NCBI GenBank assembly: GCA_934045075.1
Contig: OW203751.1
Location: 1,623,822-1,687,821 of the forward strand
Direction of reading: 5' to 3'
Length of the DNA stretch: 64,000 nucleotides
Source of the DNA: Yponomeuta sedellus
Taxonomy: Eukaryota > Arthropoda > Insecta > Lepidoptera > Yponomeutidae
Shown here piece by piece: positions 43,540 through 55,742 of this stretch; the stretch's first letter is position 1, and the number at the start of each line of letters is the position of its first letter. The notes beneath the pieces are model-generated. The model was not told the DNA's origin. It worked only from the letters and a program-made list of their open reading frames with translations, and did not search any database. Made by a program: the position numbers and the translations under genes.

Positions 43540-44840
43540 GCTTTCCTTTACCACAGACTGTTTATACAGCATTTGAAGAGAATTTGAGGGCATCGTGTGT
43601 TTATAAATAACATTTCAACAATCTTCATAAAAGACATCAGTGAGAAATTGTCTAACGAACGAAATTTAAGGATTGAATTCTAGGCTCTACGGAATAAAGC
43701 ACTAAGTCTGTATAAAATAAAACACAAACGCCAGTCCTCTGTTATTAATTTAAAGTTAAACTTGTTATTATATTTATGCTGTTGGTGTGCCTCAATAAAT
43801 AAAATAATTATTGTTCTATACATCTTTTTTTTCCTTCACCAACCCGTACTTGGCCCCCGTGGTGGTGTATGGCCTAACCTTCCTCCGTTGCAGGAAGAGA
43901 CCCGTGCCCCAGCAGTGGGGACATACAAGGGTTGATATCGACATTTTTTTTATGTAGCCTTTAACGTCCCACGGCAGGGCACAGGGCTTCTCTCAGAGAG
44001 TATGGGCTTAATTACGCGTGCCCACCGCGGATTGGCATTTGCAAGGGGTTCAAGGGCTACACTTTAAACTACATAAGTTAATAAAATGTGGTACAGAACC
44101 CTCGATACGCGAGTCCGTCTCGCACTTGGCCGCTGTTATAAATAGACCGTGTTTCGGACTTATGTGCTCAAGTCCGTCGCCCCTAGAATCAATGTCTATT
44201 AATAAGTTTATTCAGAGGTTTGTTTATGTGTTACTGAATGAATTAACATTGCCTTATTTTTCAACGAGTTAAATTGAGAAGATTACTTTTTCATAAAAAA
44301 AAAATTTTGCCGTACAGAATAAACACACAAACAAATCTATCAATAGGTAGGTACACATCGAAAAAAAAGGCATTAAAAAATATAACCGTTTGCTACAAAA
44401 ATATTCTTTTAAAAATTAAATACATTTCTCTATGTACAGTCTTTGGACTAAATTTTACTTTTATTCCTCGAATTTTTTCAACAAATTATGGTATGTATAG
44501 CATAGTACAGTCATTCATTAGATTAACTTTATACAGGGTGCACCGAAATCCACCTGCAAATACCAAAATTTGGGTTCAAAAGTAAATACGAACACGTACA
44601 GGCGATTTTTACGCGATGGGTTACTTAAGAGTCGCCCTCCAGGTACAATTTCCGTACAAACGTAGGTTAGTTTTTATTTACTATACGACCCACTGGAGGG
44701 CACAGGCCTTCTCTCGGAGGAAGAGTATGGGCATCGATACCACGCGTGCCCACCGCGGATTGGCAATTTCAAGCGCCACGAATTTCTGGTTTATATGAAT
44801 TGATATTATAAGGAAGCACACAATATAATAACATACTCTA
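43540..44840. other. Intergenic, with SINE-A and family E fragments
   Basis: SINE-A fragment on the minus strand at 43830-43938. Family E pieces lie at 43955-44060 and 44680-44790 ('cgcgtgcccaccgcggattg'). The rest is AT-rich without coding character. Confidence 0.45.
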
Positions 44841-44966
44841 GGTAATTTTAAAAACCTATTTAGAGGCTTAAAACTCCACCCATGCCGGGATTCGAACCCG
44901 CGTCCTCTGGCTATCCGTGCCAGCGCTCTATCCAACTGACCCAATGGGCGACTCGAAATTTCGAAC
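44841..44966 (-). mobile_element. SINE-B 3' half
   Basis: Minus-strand tail and tRNA-like segment; truncated just beyond 'gggcgactcgaaatttcgaa'. Confidence 0.7.
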
Positions 44967-45069
44967 ATACAGGTCATAGATTCTTGGACCTAGGTTCTTG
45001 ACAGTAGGTTCTAAAAAGAGCTACTATATTTAATAAGACTTACAATTTTTTTTTGTTATGTTTCTTTAT

Positions 45070-45442
45070 CGTTATCAACCCTTATATGTCCCCACTGCTG
45101 GGGCACGGGTCTCTTTCTGCATCGCAGGAAGGTTAGGCCATACTCCACCACGGGGGCCAAGTCCGGGTTGGTGGAGGATTGTGAGACAGTGGCGGGCCTC
45201 ACTGTCAGAAGTTATCAAGCCGCCCATAAGGCCTCTGACATGGCTTAACAACTGCCATTATATGACAGCCGGCACCAACGGCTTAACGTGCCTTGCAAAG
45301 CACGGAAGCGCTCGGAAAAATGCCACTAGCAGTAGTCACGGGACGCTTACCCATCCCGTACCTGACCGCGCCTGTTGTTGCTTAACCAAGTGATTGATTT
45401 CAATCACTCGGTTCGCCTAGGCCACGAGCGCCTCTTCGTTTC
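45070..45442 (+). mobile_element. SINE-A copy with 11-bp target duplication
   Basis: tgtttctttat occurs immediately on both sides (45059-45069 and 45443-45453). Confidence 0.8.
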
Positions 45443-45771
45443 TGTTTCTTTATAACTTTTTTCAAAGTCGCGTTATAAAAGAGGATTTTTTTTCCATTGG
45501 CGGCGTCAGTAAACACCGCGTAGGGCCTATGCGGTTCTTACTACTAACGGTGTTATTCACACAAACATGATTCCTCTAAAACACTCCGCGAACTGAGTTT
45601 AAATAGTCTGTGGCATTAGAAAATTCTGTAGGACTATTTAAACTGCATTTAAGAGCCTCCCTCAAGAAACTATCTCATACAACCGTGGTTGGAAGGACAC
45701 ATATCAAGGTTTGATCGTGCGTACAACTTGTAATAACAGAATAAAAAAAGACATTATAGTCTCATAATACT

Positions 45772-45995
45772 TTTCATGCTTCCAAAGGCACGTTAAGCCG
45801 TTGGTGCCGGTTTTCATGTAATGGCAGTCGTTAAGCCATGTGGGCGGTTCGATAACTTCTGACAGTAAGGCCCGCCACTGTCTTCCAATCCTCCACCAAC
45901 CCGGACTTGGCCCCCGTGGTGGAGTAGGGCCTAACCTTCCTGCGAAGCAGGGAGAGACTTGTGCACCAGCAGTGGGGACATACAACGGGTTGATA
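45772..45995 (-). mobile_element. SINE-A partial copy
   Basis: Ends at 'aacgggttgatatc'; truncated and with an internal deletion. Confidence 0.65.
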
Positions 45996-46295
45996 TCAAA
46001 TATTTTTATACAAACTGTTCTCCAGGCTATAATTTCTTTTTGACATGTTTATTTTCAATTCTAAACACGAGTCAACCTCAAGTTGTGTCCTATAAAGTTA
46101 TTGGCAAAGTTGCACTTCTGAGTTGTCTGTAAATAAAAACCAAAGTACGTTTGTATAACAATTGCTCCACAAGGAGCGGCCTTAAAGAATCGTGTTTTTT
46201 CTGTAAAAATGCGCGACCAAAATTTGTTTCATATATTTCCTAACACACATTTTTGAGCAAGGTAAGTTTAATACTTTCAAATTATATGTATATGC

Positions 46296-46490
46296 TAGCT
46301 GACCCAGCAAACTTCGTACCGCCTAAAAGATGATTCTTTAATTTTTGTATTTTTCTCTCCGTAAGAACCATACTCGTACTTCAAGGAATATTCTAAAAAA
46401 AAATATTATTAGCGAAATCGGTTCAGCTGTTCTCGAGATTTGCGCTTAACCACACATTCAGCAATTCATTTTTATATTGAGATGTAGTCT
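46296..46490 (+). repeat. Dispersed repeat family O
   Basis: 'agctgacccagcaaacttcg' to 'cacacattcagcaattcatt'. The second copy is at 47755-47945. Confidence 0.6.
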
Positions 46491-46567
46491 TGTAGATGTT
46501 GTCTTTTTTGTCATATTTATTATCCGTTAACTTGCTCAGTACATTACAAACTTACAAGCAATCTCTA

Positions 46568-46731
46568 AGGCCTGATTTACATTTGCTTTATTTTTGTGCT
46601 TTTTTAAGCATGCTTTATTTAGAGATAGAACAGAATAGAGACGCCACAATCGTACATCCGTCTCTATTCTATTGCACCTCTGTGTAAAGCATGGTTAAAA
46701 AGCATGAAAATTAAGCAAATATAAATCAGGG
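46568..46731. mobile_element. Palindromic MITE with GGCCTGATTTACATTTGC ends
   Basis: Arms include aaagcatg and complement. The second, larger copy is at 53176-53487. Confidence 0.7.
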
Positions 46732-46739
46732 TCAAATCC

Positions 46740-47246
46740 ATTGCAAAAGTATACCAAATGCGTGGAGTCTTCCTCAAGATCGGGTCATACCAATGGTAAC
46801 TTTATGACACAGGACAGTCAGCTTTCATAGATCTGCAATTCATTATTGACTATGGAAATTATATGTATACTGTATAAGATTTACAATAAGGAAGACAATA
46901 CATATTGCATATACTAAGGTGCATTGGGGTGCTTACTAGCCCCACCAATGGAATAAAGTCCTAAGTTGTTTGTTATACTTTTTTTTTTAAAGTAATCAAC
47001 AAAAATCTTAAGCACTATGACAACAATTTTTAGAACCTACACAATCTAGAATCTTGAATCAAAAAACTGGCAATTAAATCGATTTCCGCCAAAAACGGCC
47101 GTTTTTAGGGGAAATCGATTAAAGTCCTAGCATGTTGATACTACGTTCTAGGCTGTATATTCTAAAAAGATAAAAAAAGTTCAAAAAACTTAATATCTAG
47201 TTTTTTGATGATTACTTTTTGAAAAAAACGTATTATAAAACAAGTT
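46740..47246. other. AT-rich intergenic sequence
   Basis: A short palindrome (ccgccaaaaacggccgtttttagggg) near 47090. Nothing else recognised. Confidence 0.35.
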
Positions 47247-47289
47247 ATGATTTTTATTCCATTTGTAGAGCTAGTTGCTACTGGTAGAG

Positions 47290-47510
47290 CTAGCACCCTA
47301 AGGCGCCTTTATAATGCGGCTTATAATGCGGTCACTCAGAGGGAAACTATGTTCTTAATTACCACGCGCACCCACCGCGGATTGGTTCAAGCGCTGCGGT
47401 TCGAAAACACCTCAGGCACTCAGATTCCCTCACGATGTTTTCCTTCACAATGGCGTGTGAAGAAAATATTCACGTCAACCATGAATTGTAGTTTCATGAA
47501 ATAGAAAGTT
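47290..47510 (+). repeat. Family E repeat with SINE-like end
   Basis: 'cgcgcacccaccgcggattg' and 'ctcacgatgttttccttcac'. Confidence 0.5.
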
Positions 47511-47754
47511 GTCCAGAAGCGTGTTAAGTGAAACTCTTGAAGTCATCTCGCGGCCATTTTCGTCGAACAGCCGCTAGTGGCTATCTCGACGCTTCCTTTT
47601 GATCAGGTGACGTATCTTTACTACATGACCCGTTTATGGGGGTGAATGCGGAGTATCTTCATAAGACCACGCTTGGTCACATGGGTGTCAAACTCTTCAT
47701 GACGTAATCAATATCATAGTATTTTCTAAGGTTAACAACGAGACTTTATATAAA

Positions 47755-47945
47755 ACTAGCTGACCCAGCGAACTTCGTACCGCCTATCATGATTCTTTAT
47801 ATTTTTAAATTTTTTCTCTCCCTGAGAACCATCCTCGTACTTCACGGAATATAAAAAAAAAACAATTAGCGAAATCGGTTCAGCTGCTTTGGAGATTTGC
47901 GCTTACCAACACATTCAGCGATTCATTTTTATATTATAGATAATT
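47755..47945 (+). repeat. Dispersed repeat family O, second copy
   Basis: 'ctgacccagcgaacttcgta' to 'cgattcatttttatattata'. Confidence 0.6.
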
Positions 47946-48009
47946 GGTGTGCCTATTTTGTTACGTAACTTCATAATTTTCTTTTGTAATTCTTGCCGAG
48001 GGTAGTAAA

Positions 48010-48145
48010 CTAACAGTTAATGCTTTCAAAAAGACGCCTCTCACCTCAGTCTTCCGGGACCACGGTGCTTGCAAAAGTGCCGAAACTTCGGAAAATTGTA
48101 AAATTAAATAGGTATCCGTATAAATACAGTTTTTATTTAGTTGTC
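48010..48145. repeat. Family K repeat, inverted
   Basis: 'tgccgaaacttcggaaaatt' matches the reverse complement of 20690-20790. Confidence 0.45.
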
Positions 48146-48214
48146 AATATCGTGACGGTAAATCTGGCGGTTTTTGAAGCTATATTCTTATGTATGATGG
48201 AGCGTAGCGTTTAG

Positions 48215-48555
48215 CGCTTGTTATTCATTTATTTACATATGCTATTTTTACATTTATATTTATACATTTATTCACGGGTACTAACTTTTTTTTTTCATTT
48301 ATTCACAGGTGCTAATTTTTTATTCATTTCTTCGCGGGTGGTAATATTTTATTCATTTATTCACACGTGGTACTTTTTATTCATTTATTCAAGCGTGCTA
48401 ATTTTTATTAACAAAACTTTAATTTGTAAAACCAAGAGCATCTGCCAACAAACTGTTAATGCAGTTTGGCAGAAACCAACTTCTGTATTTCTTTGTATTT
48501 TTGAATAAACGTCTTCAATCAATCAATTCGTTTATTCACAGGTGCTATTTTTTAA
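48215..48555 (+). repeat. Degenerate tandem repeat around 'tttattcacaggtgctaat'
   Basis: At least six imperfect units of about 28-31 bp (tttattcac[ag]ggtgctaattttt and variants) from 48228 to 48410, and one more at 48529-48551. Confidence 0.6.
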
Positions 48556-48754
48556 CCTCCTAAGCCCTGGCGTCCTAGAAATAGGACAACACGCATAACT
48601 TTCTTAATTCACACCCAATGATTTAGTTGGAAGTCCGGAAAACTGTTCCAGGTCCGATATTTTCCACATATTTTTTTGGACTACAAGAAAAAAAGTTCTT
48701 CAAAATCTACGTTGTTATAGAAGACTTGAAATGTTACCTCCAGGCCTTAGGAGG
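48556..48754. mobile_element. piggyBac-like MITE with TTAA duplications
   Basis: CCTCCTAAGCCCTGG and its near-complement as ends, TTAA exactly on both sides (48552-48555, 48755-48758). Confidence 0.8.
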
Positions 48755-48999
48755 TTAAATAACCGGATCATGCAGTACGGTTACGTCCCCTTAAATGCAT
48801 ATTAGTTCGGCAATTCTGCCTACATTGACACCAATGGTAGTCTATAGTCCATTTAATTAAATAATTAAATATATGTAAATAATATTGATTAGTCTTTTTA
48901 TCGGAGTAAGTATACACTTTAAACACAAAAATATTTTCATTCTACTTAAATTTTCATGAAATCAAATTAAATTTCAGATCGCATTGGAAAAGTGTAAGG

Positions 49000-49310
49000 A
49001 TTTCAATTTATTTCCTTTGCGAGTCTCTTCCACACCGAAGGTTTGCTGGAGCTGAAGAGAATGCTTCTTGCATTAAGCACGCCCTTGTACATTTACTCAT
49101 GTAATTAGTGCAATAAACAATTAAAATAAATAAACAATAAAAGACGCATCAAGATTGTTTACATTTTTTTAAGTACCTATTGTCTGTCCTATTGGGTTGT
49201 CTGGAAGAGATCGCTCTTAGCGATAAGGCCGCCAATTGTATAACAGCACTCAGATTTAAGAATCATGGTTGTAATATTTTTCTGGTTGTGCAATAAAGTT
49301 TTCTCTATCT
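49000..49310 (+). mobile_element. Two LINE 3' ends
   Basis: 49015-49140 ('gcattaagcacgcccttgta', ending in cAATAAAcAATtaaaataaa) and 49196-49310, the same tail family as 8793-8897. Confidence 0.5.
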
Positions 49311-49360
49311 ACCTAAAAAAATGGACTATAGTAACCAAAACATTTATAAAAATACAATGT

Positions 49361-49478
49361 CTAACTATTAAGACTGGGCTCGTTGGCTGTAGGTCGCTTA
49401 GGTATGAAAGAGACAGTCATCATGTCGTCCTCTTCTTGCAGCAGACGCCCGTCCGCGGGTTTGCTTCGGTGGAACAGT
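49361..49478 (-). CDS. ATP7: ATP7 copper ATPase, terminal coding exon
   Basis: On the minus strand the acceptor tttctctcccgcag| is followed by 118 nt ending in TAG. Its first base completes the codon left by the exon at 56725 (AA+A = Lys). It encodes 38 residues ending FIPKRPTANEPSLNS. The segment RLLQEEDDMM has a di-leucine followed by acidic residues. In vertebrate ATP7A a C-terminal di-leucine directs retrieval from the plasma membrane, so a trafficking role is a fair inference. Phase, position and motif all fit the ATP7 C-terminus. The exact tail sequence is not one I can match residue by residue. Confidence 0.75.
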
Positions 49479-49565
49479 CTGCGGGAGAGAAACGCGGCAT
49501 TAGACCGTGGGGAGACCCGTGGCGACGGTTTGAGTTGAGAAACACACACGTAAAACATAAGTAAG

Positions 49566-49848
49566 AATTTTAAAAACCCATTTAGAGGCTAAAATTCCAC
49601 CCATGCCGGTAGTCGAACCCGCGACCTCTGGCTATCCGTGCCAGCGCTCTTTTAACTGAGCTGATGGGCGACTCACCGGCATCAGTGAAATTTCGAACCT
49701 CTTTACAATATTCTCTGTATTACGTACAGGCAGCGACATCTGGCTGAATTAATTTGCATCACTTGCAGCTCCGCTATTTAGCCTCTAAACTAGGTTTTTA
49801 AAATTTTCCTTAGCACGGGTTAGTGCATTAAGAATAAAAAAATAATAT
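49566..49848 (-). mobile_element. SINE-B copy with an inverted extra tail
   Basis: A minus-strand copy with 5' half (49566-49780) is joined to a plus-strand tail (49781-49848, ccttagcacgggttagtgca), another inverted arrangement. It lies about 90 bases upstream of the ATP7 terminal exon in the intron. Confidence 0.7.
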
Positions 49849-49910
49849 TATAGTAAGTAGGAATGTTATTTATTATATTGCACTACTTTACGCTTACATT
49901 GTGAAGTAAT

Positions 49911-50208
49911 TACACAATTTTTATTTTTAATGCACTAACCCGTGCTAAGGAACAAATTTAAAAACCTATTTAGAGGCTAAAAATTTCACCCATGCCGGGA
50001 TTCGAACCCGCAACCTCTGGCTATCCGTACCAGCGCTCTACCAATTGAGCCAATGGGCGACTCACGGCATCAGTGAAATTTCGAACCTCTTTACAATATT
50101 CTCTGTATTACGTACAGGCAGCGACATCTGACTTAAGCAAATTGCATTACTTACAGCCCCGACTACCTACTTTGCAGTTAGGTTTTAACATCGGAACGAT
50201 ATCATAAG
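49911..50208 (-). mobile_element. SINE-B, full length
   Basis: Tail, tRNA-like segment, second 'gaggttcgaaatttc' box and complete 5' half to 'atcggaacgatatca'. One of the best full-length references for the family in this window. Confidence 0.8.
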
Positions 50209-50279
50209 TAAATACTTAAGTTCTGTCACGATATTAGCGAAATTCCCAATTCAGAAACTGGCCCTATATCACAGACGTG

Positions 50280-51060
50280 ACCTTGAAAATAAATATTGTA
50301 GGGGCTACGCCGTACAGGTGTTGTTATGTTGGATGTTCTAAGAGTGGGTCGTTGTCCGATATTTCGACGACGAAACGCAACCGTTTTTTCTGGAACGAAA
50401 ACAGGTCCTCGAAACGGTCCTCGTTCGCAATTGGTTTCATTGTATGCGAACGAGCAAGGCGCAGAGGACGGTCAAACGAGTGCGAACGAGACGAAATCAC
50501 GAAACATCGGAAAAAATTAGTTGTTTTACGCGATATTCGACTGTATACTCATAGACGTAAAGATTACTTTATTGTATCACAGACCAAAACGAACGGAACG
50601 AGCAAGGAGCCGACGACGACGTCGCAATGATCTCATTACGTTCTAGGCTCTATTAATATAGCACTAAAGGACATATCCGCGTCAAATAATCTAAGGACTG
50701 GTCTCGCGACGAACGAACGCTGGCACTGCTTTAGAGTCTCTGGCACTGCTTTATAATGAAACGTAAAACGGTCCTATCGTCGCGGAACACAAAACGGTCT
50801 TATAAAACGGTTCGTCTTTGCAACGATCACTCCTAGTATGTTCGATGTTCGTAATGTTAGGTATGTTCAATGAATGACACGTCTGTCCCGTAAGAACGTT
50901 TTATTGTCACTGAATTGTGTTCAGAAAATTGCTTTAGTCAACAAAATAAGTGAGTAGAAGAAAATGTATGTGCTTGCTCGTACAACAATTGAAATCTATT
51001 GTTATTTCCAAGACCTTGAAAATAACAAAAGAAATAGAATGTTATTTTCAAGGTTAGGTT
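50280..51060. other. ATP7 intron: unassigned
   Basis: Moderately GC-rich with repeated 'cgaaacggtcct' and 'cgaacgaacg' motifs (50395-50830). It may be a decayed repeat. The open frames here show no recognisable domain. Confidence 0.35.
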
Positions 51061-51067
51061 AGGTTAT

Positions 51068-51175
51068 AAAAAACACGATTCCTCTAAAACGCTCCTCAGA
51101 TGCAGTTTATATAGTCTGTCGTAAAAGGAAAGATCAACATGACATGAAGAGTATTTTAAGGAATCGTGTGATTTT
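51068..51175. repeat. Short fold-back element
   Basis: 'acacgattcctctaaaacg' and an imperfect complement 'ttaaggaatcgtgtg'. Related stubs lie at 42780 and 45570. Confidence 0.5.
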
Positions 51176-51384
51176 ATAAATAAAATTGTTAATGTTAAAA
51201 AGCTGTTAATGTTATAAAGCTGGTAATACTGTGCAAAACAACTTAAAAAGAAATAATAAAAATGCGATTTTTTATTTTAGAACGACGTAACTTGCAAACG
51301 CATGCACTCAGATAAAGTTATCACCAATATGCAAACAAAAACACAAATACGCTATAAAAAAATACATATTAAATAAAAACATTC

Positions 51385-52145
51385 ATGGACATATTATACA
51401 GATCTCGTTAGCCCCGTAACATAAAAAAGGCCAGGTCTTGGATGTTTACATGTTTGTGATGTCGTTGTTTCTGTTTCCCACGACACAGAGTATCCTAGTG
51501 TGAGGAGCAATGTATGTGCCTGTATGTAAATGTGATCTCATTTTATACCAAGTACAAAAAATAAAAAATTGGCCTTTTTGCATCTACTTAATGAGATGAT
51601 TTATACAGCGTCCAGTGGTATCTTCACTCACACTAGATGGGTGAAGGGACCACTCCGACACTGTAGTGCCTGGGACATGGTTTTATAGATGGTGTAGGCT
51701 TGCCCAGCACCTATACCATCCTGACAGCTTAGTCGGCCTAGCCCACAGGAGAGACTAGTCTATACGTGCGGAGCCAACCAAGCCGCGGGTTTCCTCACGA
51801 TGTTTTCCTTCACCGTTAGCGTGTGGTATTGCGACTGCAAATTCGCAAATGTACGTAACTTTGAAATTAAACAAAGTCATTGGTACATGCCCGCACTCGG
51901 GATCGAACCTGGGGCTCTCGCTTGCCAGTCTATGGTTCTACCCACTGAGCTACCACCGCTACCACCTAAATGACAATATGTAAATGAAATACAGGTACTA
52001 ACTCGACGATACATTTAATACAATAAATACTTAGATTACATCCAAGACCCGAGACAGACTAGTAAAGTTCTTTTCCGTTCGACCCAGCCGGGGATTAAAT
52101 CCGGGACCTTCGGTTTTGCAGTCAGCGTGCCAAACCGCTGCGTAG
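51385..52145 (-). mobile_element. Family H element split by D and N repeats
   Basis: Left end 'acagatctcgttagccccgt' near 51400; right part 51990-52145. The insert contains family D (51440-51535) and a tRNA-like SINE on the minus strand (51790-51965). Confidence 0.5.
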
Positions 52146-52324
52146 AAGAAAAATCGTTAGTTAGCATAAATTCGATGGACAGGTGATATTTTGGTATAAC
52201 CTAAGTCGACCTTGTAAATAAATGGTTGCGGATGGTTATTTTCAAGGTCACGACAAGGCCAAGGTCAAGGACATAGTGACCAAAAATGGGACCAATCGGA
52301 CGTACAATTTAGGCTGGCAAGGGT

Positions 52325-52690
52325 TAAAACATCTTTCATGGGGCATTGTAAACGCTTCTATAATAAAATCCCTGAAGATATATTAAGCTTGCCTGAAACG
52401 CGATTCAAAAAATATGTTAAGCACACTTTGTGCCAAAAGGGCTATGCATAAAGGATTATTTAGATGACAATGAGGTCTGGAATTAATTAAAGCCAGTAAA
52501 ATGCATGATTAGGTACTATTTTTTGTAATAATTATGTAAACTATGTTAATCAAGGACTTTGAAACTGTACTAAGTTTGGATCCATAATCCTTTATGTTAT
52601 TATAGGAGCCCTTTTGGCACAATGTGTACTTAACACAAATTTGGATCCGCGTTTCAGGCAAGCTTAATATATCTTCAGAGATTTTATTAT
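52325..52690. mobile_element. Inverted pair of LINE 3' fragments
   Basis: 52325-52500 reads in the sense direction with the C-terminal coding part and 3' UTR of the 58-61 kb LINE. 52605-52690 is the same region in antisense. Confidence 0.65.
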
Positions 52691-53175
52691 AGAAACGTAT
52701 ATTTTTTTTGTTTCCTGACCAGTGACGTCACTAACTCCTGTGCGACGCCATATTGCTCAAGGCGGCTTACTTTAAAAATGAATTTCTATTTGCTTTTTTT
52801 AGAAGTAAATACACGAAAGATTAAAATATTATCACTCTCCGAACACTTAACAGCAACGAAAAATCCGAGTTAATTTTCAGAAACCTTTCTCATGGCCTAT
52901 TACAAAACTTTCTAACGGCAACCTCTTATTTTAAGAGAAGGCATGCTCTAAAAAATTAGGACAGACAAACAGAGAGACACAGAAAACACACACACACACA
53001 CACACATAGAAAAATGGCACCAACACACCTAGACCTCCAAAAGTGAAGACTTCCACGAATCTGTCTCCTTTCTAGAGTGCGAAAAAGAAAGAATACGGTG
53101 TGAGTTTGAAAATGGGGCAAGGGAACAGGCTTATGCAGATTACCGAGGGTGGCGACGGACGCAGCGATACAAACT
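52691..53175. other. ATP7 intron: unassigned, with a short (CA)n
   Basis: A (CA)n run at 52986-53005. No recognised repeat or coding segment otherwise. Confidence 0.4.
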
Positions 53176-53487
53176 AAGGCCTGATTTACATTTGCTTTAT
53201 TTTCATGCTTTTTAAGCATGCTTTATATAGAGGTAGAATAGAATAGAAACGCCAGAATAGAATAGAAACGCCACAATGGTACATCCGTAGGGAATAGCAA
53301 TTCCGTGGGTGCGCGTGGTAATATAGCCCACAATATATCTCTGAGAGAAAGCTTAATTCTCTGTCTTAATTTCATTCATATGTTAACACAAAAAAATCGC
53401 GGTCCCTGTACGCTTTTGACGCCTCTATTCTATTCTACCTCTGGTAGAAAAAAGCATGAAAATTAAGCGAATGTAAATTAGCCTTAA
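53176..53487. mobile_element. Palindromic MITE, large copy with insert
   Basis: Same ends as 46568-46731. A reversed family E fragment (53300-53365) lies within. Confidence 0.65.
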
Positions 53488-53862
53488 ACCTTTAAATACT
53501 TTTCACTCCATCTGCTCGAAATGACGTATTTTGATCCCCAAAGTTAGGGCCCAAAACAAGCTATTGCTATCCAATCAGACATGTATGGCAAGTATATAAA
53601 TACAAAATTGGATTTTGTGTGAAATCCAATTTTGAATTTATATACCGACGCTATCACGTTTTATTGAGATATCAAACCTCTCATTCACTCTTGAGGACCT
53701 ATATCTCTTTCGCTCTAAACAAGCAAGAAGTTTTAAACCAGAGTATGGAACTGCTTTGCGTCCCAAACTCGTTGCATCGAAACTTTTTGCTCTCTTCTTG
53801 GAAATAAAAATGTCAAAAAATTGAATTTGGAAGGTAAATTTTTCATTGGATAACGTTTGCAA

Positions 53863-54460
53863 CAATCCGCTATTTGATACGTATCAAATTTAACGCGCTA
53901 AATGAATGAATATTTCCTGCAGTATTTAACGTAAGAAACTATATTTCGATTGATTTTGCTAAGTAAGTATGCAGGACAGCTGCAAAATTTGCATAGTAAA
54001 AAAAAAATTTCCTCGTTTAATTCGCAACGGTGAAAACGCTATCCGCCATCTTGGAAGCATCTAAAGTATGTAAACAAACATCTTTCAGCCAGAGCCAGTG
54101 GACATTGATTATTATAGGACTTACATCAAAGTGATCTTCACATAAATATATTGTTTTTATTGCGTGTGTGTGTAAGTGTAAATAAATGATTGATAAATAT
54201 ATAAATAAAATAAATAAATACACCCGAGTTTCAATTGATAAAGAGTCGGAGTCTCGTGGCAAGATTGGTGTCAAACTTTGTTTACAATTTTTTGGACTTC
54301 AAACATAGCTGATATAGACAAAAATGGCTGACCGCGTTTTTGGCTGTTTAGGAAAATAAAGTTTTAAAACTCAACAAATATACTAAAATATTTTTTGGTA
54401 AAATGGAAGAGTTATTTACCGTTTAAGATTTACTTGAAAAGAGAGTCAAATAGCGGATTG
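53863..54460 (-). mobile_element. THAP-like TIR element, uninterrupted paralogue
   Basis: Ends CAATCCGCTATTTGA and TCAAATAGCGGATTG are perfect inverted repeats of 15 bp. The minus strand again reads YLCEDHFDVSPIIINV. At about 54405 the sequence atggaagagttattt is the empty counterpart of the Ty3-type insertion site. A microsatellite-like expansion (54150-54220) separates the THAP-like parts. Confidence 0.7.
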
Positions 54461-54980
54461 CATTGGCGCGCATTTATAATTTCCTATTGCATTCCTCACA
54501 GATGTAGTGAAAAGCAGTGTGTTCGTCACGGGTGGAAAACTTTGTCGCTCCTTCGGGACTCTTAGTTGAACTAAGAGTCAAGAGTGTCTCAGTTTGCTCA
54601 GGCTTCAATTTCACAACCTCGATTCGTAAACTGTATTTGCGCCCTTGGCGAACAATATAATATTATCTACTCTGCTAAAAAAGGTTTCAATGAACGAGTC
54701 CGCGGCGACGCACCAATCGATGTTTGCGCCTTGGCGCCAACATTTTACATTTAAAAAAACTTTTCAATATTTAAACAAAATTTGGTTCTGTTTAATATTA
54801 TTTTATGTATTACAGTATGAGAGGAGATAAAGTAGTGTATGACACTGTACATAACTTGGTCTTATAACACTCGTGTGATACTATAAAAAAACTCGCCTAC
54901 GGCTCGTATTATTAAAACACACTCGTGTTATAAGAACCCTTATTAAGTATGCAACAGTATCATAAACTACTATTCAAGGT
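54461..54980. other. ATP7 intron: unassigned
   Basis: No recognised repeat. 'acactcgtg' recurs in both orientations near 54870-54930. Confidence 0.35.
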
Positions 54981-54984
54981 TAGA

Positions 54985-55742
54985 CATCATCAACTCATCA
55001 TGTCCCCACCGAGGGGCTCTTCCCTGAGGAAGGTACAGGCCATACTCCACCACGGGGGCCAAGTCCGGATTGGTGGAGGCTTGCGGGACAAGTGGCTGGT
55101 CTTACTGTCAAAAGTTTTCAAGCCGCCGACTTGGCTTAACGACTGCCATTAAATGACAGGCGGCACCTATGGCTTAACGTGCGCTGCGAAGCACGGAAGC
55201 GCTCTGAAAAATGCCATTAGCGGTAGTCACGGGATGGTCACCTCCAGCACCTGACCGCGCCTGTTGTTGCTTAACCCAAGTGATTGATTCCAACCACTCG
55301 GTTCGACTAGTCCACGGGCACTTCGCGACGCTCATAAATAGTTATATATATTATATCGTTATCAACCCTCGAATGTCCCCACTGCTGGGGCACGGGTCTC
55401 TTCCTGCATCGCAGGAAGGTTAGGCCATACTCCACCACGGGGGCCAAGTCCGGGTTGGTGGAGGATTGTGAGACAGTGGCGGGCCTTACTGTCAGAAGTT
55501 CTCAAGCCGCCCATAAGGCCTCTGACATGGCTTAACGACTGCTATTATATGACAGCCGGCACCAATGGCTTAACGTGCCCTGCGAAGCACGGAAGCGCTC
55601 TGAAAAATGCCATTAGCGGTAGTCACGGGATGGTCACCTCCAGCACCTGACCGCGCCTGTTGTTGCTTAACCCAAGTGATTGATTCCAACCACTCGGCTC
55701 CACTAGGCCACGAGCACTTCGCGACGCTCATAAATAGTTATA
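54985..55742 (+). mobile_element. Two SINE-A copies sharing the same 3' flank
   Basis: A divergent copy (54985-55318) and a typical one (55357-55707) are each followed by 'cgcgacgctcataaatagtt'. The shared flank points to a segmental duplication rather than two independent insertions. Confidence 0.65.

Noticed and set aside
50277..50630. 117-codon frame as a gene
   Set aside because: It has no recognisable domain, lies within an ATP7 intron on the opposite strand and consists of short repeated cgaaacggt-type motifs.
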